Source: Juglans regia
Taxonomy: Eukaryota > Streptophyta > Magnoliopsida > Fagales > Juglandaceae
DNA: 64,000 nt
Assembly: GCF_001411555.2 (NCBI RefSeq)
Contig: NC_049901.1
Coordinates: 13,417,743-13,481,742, forward strand
Direction of reading: 5' to 3'
The notes below the pieces were generated by a model. That model was not told where the DNA came from, searched no databases, and saw nothing but the letters and a program-made list of their open reading frames with translations. Position numbers and translations under genes: made by a program. Of the stretch, positions 26,001 to 36,600 are shown piece by piece (within the stretch, counting starts at the first letter, position 1; every line of letters begins with the position of its first letter).

Positions 26001-27620
26001 ATACAAACCCAGGCACTGCTGAGGCTGTCAGGGGATTTCGAATGGCTGTCCTGACATCATTGAAACAGTTCAACCCCAATGACCTTGATGCATTTGCAAT
26101 GGTATGCATATGCATTCATGATATCCCTACAGGCCATATGAACGATTTTGTTTATCAAAAGTTTGTAAAGAAACTGTACACTACAATGGGTTATCCTGAC
26201 TTTAAGTGAGATTACTTGGCAAATGAATAGATAGAATGGATAAATACTAGAAAAACGGGGGGATGCCTAACTACTATTTGTTCCTATAATTACAACCAAC
26301 CTCAATTCAATCCCTAAATTCAATTGTCTCAACTGGGTCCTAATTGATGTGATATGATGGTTATATATGAACCATGGGATTCCCTCATGCATCTTTTGGT
26401 TTGGTGGGGACTAGGCACCCATGCCTGGGACGCAGTGCATGTCCCGTTTAACCTTCATGCCATTTCTAAGAGTGGTCGATTGGATTTCACTGAACCAAAC
26501 AAAAAAAATTCGAGGATCCAATTGAAACAACTAATACTTTTAGGACCAAAGTGAATTGATTGCGATGGTAGGGGCTGAGATAGTAGTCAAGCCTATATTT
26601 TCGGTGGTTATTTTTTCTCCAAATTTTTCACACAATGTTGAATGACGTTGGGAAAAATTAGGTATGATATATTCTAACCTCTAGGACAGCTTGAATAACT
26701 GTTATAGGAATGAAAACTTAATGGTGTCTGTTTCTGGTTTCTGAGTTTTCTTAATGCGAAGTTCAATGGTGCTTCCCATCAATCCCCTGCAAGTCTGGAG
26801 TAAAGTAAGAGACAAGTTATTGAGTAATATGCCATCGTTTCTTTTACTCACATGCATTTCCTTTTCCCAGGTCTACAACCATTTTGACATGAAGCATGAA
26901 ACAGCTGCTCTATTAGAGTCACGAGCCGAGCAGTCTTCTGATCAGTGGATCCATCACTATGACAAGGACCAGAATGAAGATCTGTTAGATTCCATGCGTT
27001 ATTACATAGAAGCTGCTGAAGTTCATTATTCCATCGATGCTGGCAACAAAACACGCAAAGCTTGTGCTCAGGCTTCCCTTGTGTCCCTTCAAATCCGAAT
27101 GCCAGATTTCCAGTGGCTTTATAGATCTGAAACCAATGCCAGACGAGCCCTAGTCGAGCAGTCCCGTTTTCAAGAGGCCCTAATCGTTGCTGAAGCCTAT
27201 GGTCTTAACCAGCCAAGTGAGTGGGCATTGGTTCTTTGGAATCAGATGCTCAAACCAGAACTATTAGAAGATTTTGTGGCTGAGTTTGTGGCCGTGCTTC
27301 CTCTCCAGCCTTCAATGCTTGCTGATCTTGCAAGATTTTACAGGGCTGAGGTTGCTGCCAGAGGGGACCAGTCCCAATTCTCAGTTTGGCTAACTGGTGG
27401 AGGTTTGCCTGCAGAATGGTTTAAATACTTGGCAAGATCATTTAGATGCTTGTTAAAGCGAACGAGGGATTTGAGGCTGCGGTTGCAGCTGGCTAATGTG
27501 GCAACTGGATTTAAGGATGTGATTGATGCCTGCGTGAAGGCATTGGACAGAGTCCCTGACAATGCCGGGCCACTTGTGCTGAGGAGAGGGCATGGTGGGG
27601 CTTACCTCCCACTAATGTGA
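6907..27620 (+). CDS. SPG11: Spatacsin (SPG11-like) C-terminal portion, 17 exons, 5' end outside window
   Basis: Exons: 6907-7554, 8154-8553, 8691-8815, 9108-9278, 12666-12866, 12969-13523, 13635-13694, 13806-14134, 14741-15173, 20986-21453, 21967-22083, 22172-22293, 22377-23112, 24145-24399, 24898-25080, 25760-26101, 26871-27620. All introns are GT..AG, phases agree, and the joined length of 5,895 bases gives 1,964 codons plus a TGA. Plant spatacsins are roughly 3,200 residues, so about 1,200 residues lie upstream. The last three exons carry the conserved Spatacsin_C region (ELLILSHHFYKSSACLDGVD, ALLESRAEQSSDQW, FQWLYRSETNARRALVEQ) and end GHGGAYLPLM. In animals spatacsin works with spastizin and AP-5 in lysosome reformation and endosomal traffic; the plant role is little known. 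The protein is alpha-helical with no catalytic motif. Introns hold several transposons, the largest being 15174-20985. The first acceptor in the window (6905-6906) is inferred. Confidence 0.93.
9690..11790. repeat. G-rich degenerate repeat block, likely non-coding part of an LTR-type element
   Basis: Strand-biased, G-rich sequence. From 10040 to 10970 the words CTAGGGTTT, TTAGGGTTG and close variants recur about fourteen times. Around 11440-11760 the DNA turns GC-rich with repeated GGCATGG and GGGCATGGGC words, then ends CTTGACATTCTCC (about 11785), a phrase resembling LTR-internal junctions. A perfect 10-bp inverted repeat, TGTTAGGGAC/GTCCCTAACA with a 9-base loop, lies at 9850-9878. No gag or pol frame is present. 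A large retrotransposon derivative is an inference; no pair of LTRs was found. Confidence 0.4.
12020..12354 (+). mobile_element. Probable retroposon 3' end
   Basis: About 330 bases ending in a run of ten A residues at about 12345-12354. Just before the tail is a GC-richer segment reading CTTGCCGAGGGCCTGTGCAC and GGATTAGTCGGGATGC, which looks like the conserved 3' part of a plant LINE or SINE family. No target-site duplication was found. The class is uncertain. Confidence 0.35.
14233..14634. mobile_element. MITE-like AT-rich element in spatacsin intron
   Basis: An AT-rich insert of about 400 bases bounded by imperfect terminal inverted repeats: GGGCATGTTTGG at the left and CCAAACATGCTC at the right (10 of 12 bases pair). 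The interior contains the phrase aatattatttttgttttga, shared with other MITEs of this window. It carries no coding sequence and lies in the intron between exons 13806-14134 and 14741-15173. The superfamily is not determined. Confidence 0.55.
15195..15330 (-). mobile_element. LINE 3' tail, reverse orientation
   Basis: Minus-strand copy of the local LINE 3' end: a T-rich start with TTTTATTGATTAAGAC, then the family phrase gcatagcttaactgcacagg, then a gtatacaag-type segment. It closely resembles 5770-5870 and 15660-15740. Sequence from 15330 to about 15650 has no recognised identity and may be a further decayed part. Confidence 0.5.
16374..16661. repeat. Direct repeat flanking the plastid insert
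   Basis: The LINE sequence running from agtcaaaaaaatcagcc to ttccaattcc occurs at 16374-16405 and again at 16629-16661, on either side of the plastid-like insert. Both copies read as the same ORF2 peptide ELEMLADFFD on the minus strand. The upstream copy is preceded by HDW, as expected for the family. The downstream copy is preceded by sequence from the insert junction. This fits a duplication made when the insert was captured. Confidence 0.75.
16406..16628 (-). other. rps15: Plastid-derived insert (NUPT) carrying the start of rps15
   Basis: On the minus strand, from ATG at 16532-16530, about 30 codons read as the start of plastid ribosomal protein S15 (FISIFSQEEKEENRRSIEFQ), ending near 16443; AT-rich sequence upstream (16533-16628) looks like plastid spacer. 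The rest of rps15 is absent, so it is a gene fragment. The insert is bounded by two copies of the same 32-33 base LINE sequence (16374-16405 and 16629-16661), which differ by one A in a homopolymer. Identification is from recognition of the S15 N-terminus, not from a search. Confidence 0.7.
17189..18062. mobile_element. Non-autonomous hAT-like element A (874 bp)
   Basis: Terminal inverted repeats TAGGGGTGTAA (left, from 17189) and TTACACCCCTA (right, ending 18062) are perfect over 11 bases. Both ends have subterminal runs rich in GGTCC/GGACC words; the middle is very AT-rich and non-coding. The octamer CTTGTAGG flanks it at 17181-17188 and 18063-18070, the 8-bp target-site duplication expected of the hAT superfamily. 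It interrupts the minus-strand LINE. A related element lies at 54485-55446. Confidence 0.85.
18071..18920. mobile_element. Non-autonomous hAT-like element B (850 bp)
   Basis: Left end CAGTGGTGGAACC and right end GGTCCGCCGTTG form an imperfect inverted repeat of the Ac-like CAGNGGCGGA type. Subterminal G runs (ggggaggcc and ggggggcc) occur at both ends. The interior is AT-rich with no open frame. It is flanked by CTTGTAGG at 18063-18070 and 18921-18928. Its left flanking octamer is also the right flank of element A, so the two elements stand back to back with one octamer between them. Confidence 0.85.
19322..19500 (-). mobile_element. 5'-truncated LINE 3' end inside another LINE
   Basis: A T-rich start near 19327, then the family's 3' phrase (aggcatagcccaaatacata, then gtgtacaag) and a stop-rich segment on the minus strand. 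It splits the reverse transcriptase of the surrounding minus-strand LINE between the palm (19560-19640) and FADN (about 19300). Right border and target-site duplication were not resolved. Confidence 0.5.
20020..20052. repeat. C33 homopolymer
   Basis: Thirty-three consecutive C residues inside the decayed LINE tail. The tract creates false minus-strand frames with a polyglycine stretch. Length is likely variable between individuals and prone to sequencing error. Confidence 0.9.
20201..20985 (+). other. Right part of the large spatacsin intron, nothing recognised
   Basis: AT-rich sequence between the LINE nest and the acceptor at 20984-20985. Short open frames without domains; no repeat that I recognise. 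Confidence 0.5.
23116..23138. repeat. (CT)n microsatellite at a splice donor
   Basis: About eleven CT units beginning two bases after the spatacsin donor dinucleotide at 23113-23114. The donor itself reads CAG|GTTGCT, a weak match, and a second possible donor, CAAAAG|GTCAAC, lies 15 bases upstream at 23098 and in the same phase. Confidence 0.8.
23565..23640 (-). mobile_element. Short LINE 3' tail in spatacsin intron
   Basis: Reverse-orientation fragment with gatcagtaaataagaac, then tttattgatgagaactagg and the family word gcatagcccagg. Only the terminal part is present. The rest of the intron 23113-24144 is AT-rich with nothing recognised. Confidence 0.45.
25365..25455 (+). mobile_element. 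Short LINE 3' tail, plus orientation
   Basis: Contains tttcttttgtattcctcc, then cctgagttgcgcc, then aataaatatagttattattt, the plus-strand form of the same LINE 3' end seen at 61220-61300. The fragment is severely 5'-truncated and lies in the spatacsin intron 25081-25759. Confidence 0.4.
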
Positions 27621-28315
27621 AGCATATGGGAAGGGCAACATTTTTGATTGATTGTTATTGTTGATGTTGGGGAAGGGGGCGAAGATGTTAATATCCCCTG
27701 CAGTCTCTTTTGATGAATTAGCAGCGGGATTCGTTGTTTGGGCGATGGTGGTGTGGGAAGAAACTCCAAAAGCAGGGTAAAAATGAATTTGAGGTAGGTT
27801 ATATGAAAATTGAGATAGTTTTAGATTCGTATACCCATTAAAAGATTTTTAAATTCTTTTTCAAGCTCATTGGACGGGCCAGAAGGAGAGGGTAGTGTGA
27901 GGAAAATAGGTTAAAGTTCAATTAGTCGAGCCTAGCAAAGTCTTTGTAATATTATTTTGAGTTGGTTCTGCTTCTTTTTGTTTGTTTGTTTGTTTTTCCC
28001 TTTGATTTTTTGATTCATTTTGAGCCCAGTTGTATATCCCACTGAATCATTATCGACAAACAAATGCTCCTTTTGATTTTGTAAGAAAGGTGTAATATGT
28101 TCATATTCTTTTTCACTATAAAGGTAATCGAAAATGATTTTTTATTTTTATTTTTTATCTTTGGAACTGGTCTTGTTCATCGAAGAATAGGCCATTTCTT
28201 TAAAAAGCCTATAAATTATAAATATATCTATCTAGGAGTGCTTTCTCCTTTTTCCTTATTGTAAAAGAGAGAACATTAGATAAATGTAGAGAAATCAACC
28301 TATAGAGCCTATTAA

Positions 28316-28506
28316 GTTAGGTTTGGATTGTGAGTTGAGATGAAAGTTAAAAATTGAATAAAATATTGTTAGAATATTATTTTTTAATATTATTATTATT
28401 TTAGAATTTGAAAAAATTGAATTGTTTATTTTATTTCATGTGGAAATTTGTGAAAGTTGTAATTATAAGATGAGATGGATTGAGAGTTTCTCAATCCAAA
28501 CTGAGC
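28316..28506. mobile_element. MITE with GTTTGGATTG terminal inverted repeats
   Basis: About 190 bases between GTTTGGATTGTGAG on the left and CTCAATCCAAAC on the right, which pair over ten bases. The body contains the shared motif aaaatattgttagaatatta followed by tttaatattattattatttt. It is non-coding. The same body occurs at 29859-30100 and, reversed, twice at 38225-38670, showing a multicopy family. Confidence 0.65.
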
Positions 28507-28909
28507 ATATACACTCAAGAATCACTTCAATCTGCATCATTCTTAATTTTTTAAGTTTTCCTCCAAAGTTGGTTCGTTGTTCTAGCTAAGTGCTTGGTAG
28601 TACAAGATATTGTGCATTTATCTTGTATTGCTGTCTCAGTTTGAGCTGCCATAGTCTACCCGTAACCTTCACAGCTTATCTCAACCTTCTTAGTTGGTAA
28701 ATGAGAAAATAGATAATGCATATTGGAACAAGGGATTTCAGACCGAACCTGTAACTACATCTTATTTCAACATTTTGGTCAGTTTTTTCTAAGCATCTTG
28801 ATAAGATAGCATACTCTACTCAAATTTATCTTAACAACAAATTCGAGTGGCTGAACCCCCCTTAACTGATGAAACTGAAGCCAGTCGCTCCAATAACTGA
28901 TGGTGATAG

Positions 28910-29858
28910 ATAAACTATATAAACTAAATCCAAAAAGTTTTCTGACAGAAAAATGCTGATATGGCAATTCATGACGACTTGTAGGCCATTTTTTTCATTT
29001 TATTTTAATGTCTTCTAAGTTGTTTATGTGTTTTTTTTTTATGTCTTTTTTGTTGATTTTCTAAAATTATGTTTTTTTTTTTTTTTGTTATAATTTTTAT
29101 TAATGTTGTACAAGTTTTTATTTGTTTTTTTTTTATGTTGTTTATTTTATCAAATTTATAACTTCATTTTATTTTTAGAACTCTTTTCTACTTTTCTGTT
29201 TTTTATTTTCGTAATTGTTTTGCTATTCATTCTGCCTGTACATCTTTTTTAAATTTCTAAATGCTGATTGTACATAATATGCCACGCGTCGTGGCAGTCA
29301 AGTGAGTGCTATATCAATATTTTCTGTTAAGAGACTAACATAGTCCTGAAGGATGAATCAATTTGAAAGTTAAATCATAAGCATAAGCTGCGTTTGGATG
29401 CTTATGATGGATAAACTATATAAACTAAATCCAAAAAGTTTTCTGACAGAAAAATGCTGATATGGCAATTCATGACGACTTGTAGGCCATTTTTTTCATT
29501 TTATTTTAATGTCTTCTAAGTTTTTTTTGTTGATTTTCTAAAATTATGTTTTTTTTTTGGTTATAATTTTTATTAATGTTGTACAAGTTTTTATTTGTTT
29601 TTTTAAGTTGTTTATTTTATCAAATTTATAACTTCATTTTATTTTTAGAACTCTTTTCTACTTTTCTGTCTTTTATTTTCGTAATTGTTTTGCTATTCAT
29701 TCTGACTGTACTTTTTTAAATTTATAATTGCTGATTGTACATAATATGCCACGCGTCGTGGCAGTCAGTGCTATATCAATATGTTCTGTTTAAGAGACTA
29801 ACATAGTCCTGAAGGATGAATCAATTTGAAAGTTAGATCATAAGCATTTGGATGTTAA
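28910..29858. repeat. Tandem duplication, about 0.5-kb unit
   Basis: The segment starting ataaactatataaactaaat at 28910 is repeated from 29411 (period 501). The second copy is shorter because of small internal deletions, including one near 29521. Each unit contains a perfect 7-bp palindrome with a 3-base loop, TGCCACG-CGT-CGTGGCA (about 29281 and 29750), and imperfect inverted ends: ctgacagaaaaatgctgata (28942 and 29443) against tatcaatattttctgtta (about 29313 and 29775). The junction between copies lies just inside the left terminal repeat of the MITE that follows. Confidence 0.75.
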
Positions 29859-30299
29859 ATTGAATTGAATTGAGTTGAGTTGAGATGATAAAATATTGTT
29901 AAAATATTATTGTTTAATATTATTATTATTTTGAAATTTGAAAAAGTTGAATTGTCTATTATATTTTGTATTGAAATTTAAAAAAGTTATAATAATGAGT
30001 TGAAATAACTTTAAGTTGAGTTTAACATCCAAATGCTCAATTCTCAAATTACTAAACTTATCTTAACTCAAAACTTTCTTACACGTGAAATGTACATTAT
30101 TTTTCAACTTAAAACATATTTATACATAAGATTCACAATCTTTTTCAATTTTCTGTAAAAAATATTAAATTCATTTTAACATTTAAATATACTTTAAATT
30201 TAATTTAAATGAATTTTATATAACTCTCTGTATTATTCAACTCAATACTATTTATAAAGAATTTAATTCAATTAAATTCCGCTAAGCATCCAAACGCAG
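29387..30299. mobile_element. MITE split by the tandem duplication
   Basis: A perfect 18-bp inverted repeat: GCTGCGTTTGGATGCTTA at 29387-29404 and its complement at 30282-30299. Copy 2 of the tandem duplication sits between the left terminal repeat and the body, which resumes at about 29850 with tttggatgttaaattgaatt. The body shares the AT-rich phrase of the MITE at 28316-28506. Confidence 0.6.
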
Positions 30300-30569
30300 C
30301 CTTAAACTGAGGTCAGCTGAGTTTTGGGATACCAACTTTGCAAAGTGAAAAGCCCTGAACGGTAATTTTTCCCAAGTAAGATAAATACAAGCGCCCTGAT
30401 CTCATGCTTGTATATTTCTCATTCAGCAACAAATGAACCTCGGATATCATTCCAGTGCTAATTTCACTTGCATGAGAACTAGTGGCATCACGGAGGCAGG
30501 AACCATAGCCAGACGTCATTATCATACCTTCAACATCTCAGATCCTAAACAATAGAAACAAAATTGAAG

Positions 30570-30594
30570 AGAACTCTCTCTCTCTCTCTCTCTC
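30570..30594. repeat. (CT)n microsatellite
   Basis: About twelve CT units just beyond the stop codon of the SAM carrier, in its 3' UTR or flank (GA repeat on the gene strand). Confidence 0.85.
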
Positions 30595-30623
30595 TGGACG
30601 CAGGTTTACCATTCCACTAAAAT

Positions 30624-33600
30624 TTAATCCTGCTTAGTATTTGAGTTTTGATGAGGCGTAGGACGCCTCTGAGCGAGGGACCGCTTCGTGCTCTCAAGGA
30701 CGCCAAAAAAGATTGAGCCACCTATGCCTATCCACAGTACTCTTGGCCCAATGCCCTGCCATTGAAAGAAATGTAAGCAACAGAAATTTCTGGCTTCAAG
30801 GTGCTGTGGTTTAACAAGTTAGGTTTGTCACATTATAAAAGCAGCAGCTACTTGATAGCCATGAAATTTCTATTATAAAGAGATTAGAGCAGGAAATTCG
30901 TACCTTCAATAGAGCAGGAGGTCCTTCTTCCCTAACGATAGTTTGAACACAATCAAATACTCCTTTGTACTGGTTTGCAGATCCCTTGAAAAGCACACAA
31001 CAAAGCATATAATTTCATATCTGACTTGAAAATACAAAACTGAATGCATGTAAATATAAACCATCCGATGGATGTGCATGCATAAATTTGTAAAAGCAAA
31101 ATAAAGAATTAGGGATAGCGGGAAGCAGAGTGGTCTTACCTGAATCATCAGCCTTGTCTTAATCACATCAAGGGGAGTGGTTATAGCCCCAGTTAGTACA
31201 CCTATAAAAAATGGATATTCAACTTTTTATAAATTAAAGAAAAACCCGCTGGGCAATAAATGCACACGTGTGCAAATGCTTTAAAACTTAAAGGAGAGAG
31301 GTTTAATTTGAAGCACAGTACAGAAATTCTGGAACAATGATCTTTCACAAATTGAAAAGGTGTTCTAGACCCCCTCCAAAAGATACAAAGTAATAGTATA
31401 CCATACTTTGGCAGACTGGAAAAGTGGAAAAAACAAACAGACAAAACAAACAAACTAGCTAAATGTGTCGTGTTTCTTCAATCCTGAGTAAATTTCCTGA
31501 TTCACCCATTTTCCTATGATACCAACTAATAGCACAATTTTCCTGTCAAACGAACTAAAGTTCAAACACAGTACACATCCATGCTCATGGAAATTCAAGG
31601 ACCTCAAACAAGCGGATAGATGGCAGTGGAGGAGCAATTCCTCTTTCTGAAGCTTGAGACTAGTGCACGTCAGAGTTGTCGTCTGTACACTACCATTTCA
31701 GGTTTGATTATTGAACATCAACTAAATAAATGCCATTAAAAAATTGGCTGAAAAGTAAGAAAAACCTCCAAGGTCTGTACACGAATTAGGTGCATTTCAG
31801 TTTAGAACAAATAAAAAATTCTCTCTCCTATGCAGCATTCTCGAGTATGTGTGCCCATGAGTGATTTGCTACAAGATACTGTTGAAGTTTAGTGAAAAAA
31901 AATATTTTCGAGAAAACCAAAATTTGCTCTGCATCATCAGTACAAGTGAGAGCTGCAATTTTATGTTGTGACCAAATTTTGAGTAATGGCTTTTTTTGCA
32001 TCGAATGAAAAACTAAAACACAACAGGGACCTTCTATTTTCATGAGATATGTGACATACCATCAATATTTTCAACTGTCCATGATGGACATACAAATCCT
32101 ATGACCTTTATCACTCTTTTCTACCTGTGGGGGGATGGGGAGGGGAAAATGAGACAATAGAATCTGGTGTGGACAAATCTGAAACAAAGTTTCAACATAA
32201 TTTTTTTTATCAGTAAAGAATCTCATCATAATAAACCATACTTAAATCAGATGGACTACCAATGAACGGATTTGGTCCTCAGAGTATAGCTAGAATGACA
32301 AGATTCTATGTAATTGCAGAATGCTGGAAAAATGTAGTGTGAATCTATCTGCAATATATCATAACATAACTAATCTTAAATTAAAGCATTCGGATAGCAT
32401 AATTTAGATGTCTTCTTACCAGCAAAAGCACCAATGAGGGCATTCTCAGGATCATTTAGATCTCTCTTTGCCTGGTAAATAAATGAAAACATGTCAAAAT
32501 CATCAATCATACCCCCCAGAAAAATTGAAACTAATAGAAGCACAGCAGCATGTATACCAGCAGGGCCTACTACCATGCCATCACATATACTCTTATTTGG
32601 TTAGTCAATAATTGATCATACTAAATAACATAATCAAATCCGTCTTCAATAATCACATTCCTTCACTTGCAATCATGCTTAATACAAAGATGAGCAAGGA
32701 ATAAGTGCAAACCTTTAAAACAACTTAGATCATGCTATGAGAGAGAGATAGAGAGTATGTGTCAAATAATTATAACATCATAGAGTACAAAATCAAAGAA
32801 ATATGATTCTGGACTTGATTTTATAACACATGTAAATCGTATTATACTGTTGCACAATGAGCTTGGTATTAATTTATATGGTAACATTAAGTTGTAAGTT
32901 CAAAATTCATTGCAGGCCTATCAAATGATAAGCTATTAAAAATGTGCAACAGGTATCGGATGCAGATTTCAATAGTACATAATAATATAAACAGTTGTTG
33001 AGGGCTATACTCAATGTTTGAGCTTTAAGAAAAAAGTGTTTGTGTAGCCCAAAATAGTCAGCAAGTCTTGTGACATAATCAATCATCTTTCAAATCCCAA
33101 GCATGAGAGCAACTCCAATGCCTTTGGAAAGATTCAACCAAGCTTAAGTATAGGAGAGATCTTCCTTCTAAAACTCACCTAAAAAAAACCTAGTCTCAAT
33201 TTAATGGGCACAATATTAGATCATATAATTCCCCTGTCAGTAAAACTTGGAGGTTACCATGATAGGAACTCCAAGCACTAGATCACATGGTACGGTGAAA
33301 AATCATCTATAAAGAAGCATTGAACAAACAAAGCACCTTGCAGTCAGAGAAATTGCAACCAGCGAATGAATAAGAGCATCACTCCTAAAAAGCATTCCAT
33401 ATGGCATCACCATGATGCACAGTCAAAGAGAAAAATGAAAACCAGCAAGTAAAATCAATTCTTCAAAGAAGTGTTAACTTCAAATCTACATTGTAAGGAA
33501 CTTACTGCTGCCTTGTAACCTATCCGAAGCTGTTCATAGATGCAAAATTGAATTGCATCGAATGGTAAATCTCGTAATAGGAAAGATCCATATCCCTGCA

Positions 33601-36600
33601 ATCTCAAAATTGAAAGCCAAGTATACAAACATAACCATAAAAAGGCTCCTAATAACAAATGGGATGCAGGTCATGCATCAATGCCACCCACATGTAATGC
33701 ATATGGGAAACAAATCAAGGTTTTTTTTTTTGGGGGGGGGGCAAGCAGTGATGAGGACCACATACCGCATAGAGTCCTTTGAAACCCTCCTTAGAAACAA
33801 TAAGGCGTACAGCATCAGGAGCTGAAGTAAATTGTCCGGTCTGCATCCTTTGCTTAACAACCTGAGGAGTTTAAAGGGGAAAAGGTAGAGTAAAGCAGCT
33901 AAAATCATTGCAAATGTCAGTAATATGTTCTCTACCTCAGTTGGAACACGAATGAGAGAAGCAGCAATGCCTCCTATAGCCCCTGCAGTCTGCATGAAGT
34001 TCAATAGCCATAATGGTTTTTTTTTAACGTAGTGTAAAAAACTAAAGAAATTCGGGGGGCTTAATTGGCCACAATAGCTGAAGACTGGACATGTTTTCTC
34101 AGTTTTTCTTGGACGGTAATACAGTGGATGTAATCATTCGCTAGGACAAAAACAAAATCTTATCTTCTAGAACTCTGGTACAAAGGGGAAGCTGTTGAGA
34201 CATTTGATAAGCTTATTCATCCAAAATGTGTTTGGGGCTTCGATTAGCATAATAAACTAATGCCTTGTTAGTTCCAAACTTAACAAGGTATTAAAGTAAT
34301 AAATAAAAAATGATTAATTAGTCATGTGCCCAAGCGAAGCAAATACATTCATGATAAGAGGGAATTGAAGAATCTCATACAAAATGAGCTGCAGCACTAA
34401 GATTTTCAGGAAACATCTTTAACAATTTCTGCTTCGCAGGTTCATAGACACCAACAAATACAGCAGAAGCCCTGCCCATAAAAGAATATTATCAAAACGA
34501 TTTGGATTTGAAGCCAAATCGGTCTTTCTAGCAAACATATCCCAAGGCAAAAGAAGGAAAGAAGTTTCTATAAGAACTATAATTAGCACACTTCCATTAG
34601 GAAGCCAGTGTGTTGGGCGCTGGAGAACATGACACAGATCCAGCACTTATGGATTTCAAAAAGATTTTGCCATCTTTGCTCTCAAAAGTCTGCAAACTAA
34701 CAAAAGTTTTGCACATTTTTTTCAAAAAGCAAATGCATTATTATTGCTTTCATAACTGCTCGACCATCTATTATTCTTCTACACAAACTAGGACAGCCAG
34801 CCTGCAGCATCTGAGCATTTGCACAATGTTGATACTGTGATTGGGCTAGGAGAAGGCAATTTGGAAGAAGAATTTCACCATGACCACTCATATTTTTCAA
34901 ATTATTATTACTTGATTAATTAATGGAAAGGAAGCAAATCAGATTCATCAAGATTGAGAAGAAGAAACATCAGTATGCCTATGATACATGATTAGGGATG
35001 ACCTAAACAAGAAAGGAAAAACACCTGACAAACCAAAGAAGAAAATGGAGTCACTCTGCACTTTGAAAGGTACTTACGGTAAGACACCAGCAAGATTTCC
35101 AGCCAATCCAGAATAAAGGCCCTTCAAATTTATTTTTGCGCCGCCATGTGCAGCCTGTAACCAAAGCGCAATGATAAAATTCAGAAACAACATGAGCAAG
35201 ACTTTTGTAGACAACGAAAAAATCAGGATGCTGAATTCATATCAAACTGATAGTTGGGAACTATGAAAGAGGGTTTCAAAGTTTATTTTAATGATTGTGA
35301 GGTCGCATCCATAATCTCTGTGAAAGAATTAGAAGCACATCTGAGTAATTTTTAGATTGCTTTGTTGTCCTGCATGATTTAATATTTAATCATAGTACTA
35401 AAAAAGTTAAAGTCCCTAACACTTATGATACAGACTACTGAACATGAAATATTGAAAATTGATCTAGGATGCTACATATATTTATCTCTCATCTATTTAT
35501 TTATTCATTTGATTATGATTAACAATCAACTAAAGTAATCAGGAATGAATCCTCCGTAATTTAGAACCCCATGAAAATAAATTCGTGAGTTGGCCAATGC
35601 ATGCTGATGCTAAACTAAGAGGCCAGGACATAGTTGAACAATTATCTGGTCAAGGCAGGAAAGAATCAAAGAACGAAACTTCAGGACCTCAGAACAGATC
35701 TTGAGCACGTGGTTGATAAATCATAGAGGCACAAATCAGCTTAATAACATTTACAGTTGATATTCCATGAATATATAATCAAAGAACAATCTCTAGATCC
35801 ATATTCTCAGCCAAAAACGAACAATGACCCGGTACAGTATATTCAATAATCTGCATCCAAACACTAATTATAACTTAAATATACATAGATAATATACATA
35901 GATAACCTACCTGTAGCCGTGTCTTTATAGTGTCAATTGGATATAAAGCTGTCTCAACAACAACACCAGCTGTACCTCCTGCTATAACACCCTCTGCAAA
36001 ATCCACTGCCAGACTAGTTAGAAACTAAAAACTGGATGCAATAGATATATTCTTAGTATAGATTGTGCATTTAATGTAATCAAAGAATTGGACAACATGA
36101 AAAAGGAAATGCTCCACTCTTCCTCTCTATCTGTACAAGTCTGAAGGGCAAAAGCTTTTATCATTCCATCTAGTCAAGACCAATGGCTTTACAGTGTCAG
36201 TCAGTAGCCAACATGCTTTCTATGACCCCTCAAGCATAACTTATGAAAGAAACAACGAAAAAACTGTCTCTTTTCCTTTTGTTCCAAAAACTCATTGGGC
36301 ATCTGCATTTTCCTCTGCCAACATGGGATATTGCTTTATTTTCATGCAGTGTCAAAACATGCATCCTTAGTTATACAAGATTCCTAATCACTTAAAATAG
36401 AAATATATCCCAGTTTCTGGTTATGCAAATTTTCATTACTGCAATTTTTTAAGCCTCAATAATTTTATAATCCATCAAGCAATGTTATTCTAATTCAACA
36501 GATTCAATGTGCACCATATACGAAAAAGGTACAGCTAAAAGTGATTGTGAGGGACAGAGAGAGAGCGAGAGGGAGAGACTCGACCATAATGTTAGCAATC

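Larger units (their letters stand above)
27621..30623. other. Convergent intergenic region between spatacsin and the SAM carrier
   Basis: Holds the 3' UTRs of both convergent genes, a MITE at 28316-28506, a tandem duplication at 28910-29858, a second MITE body to 30299, and a CT microsatellite at 30570-30594. I saw no additional gene. An unambiguous poly(A) signal was not identified for either gene. Confidence 0.6.
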
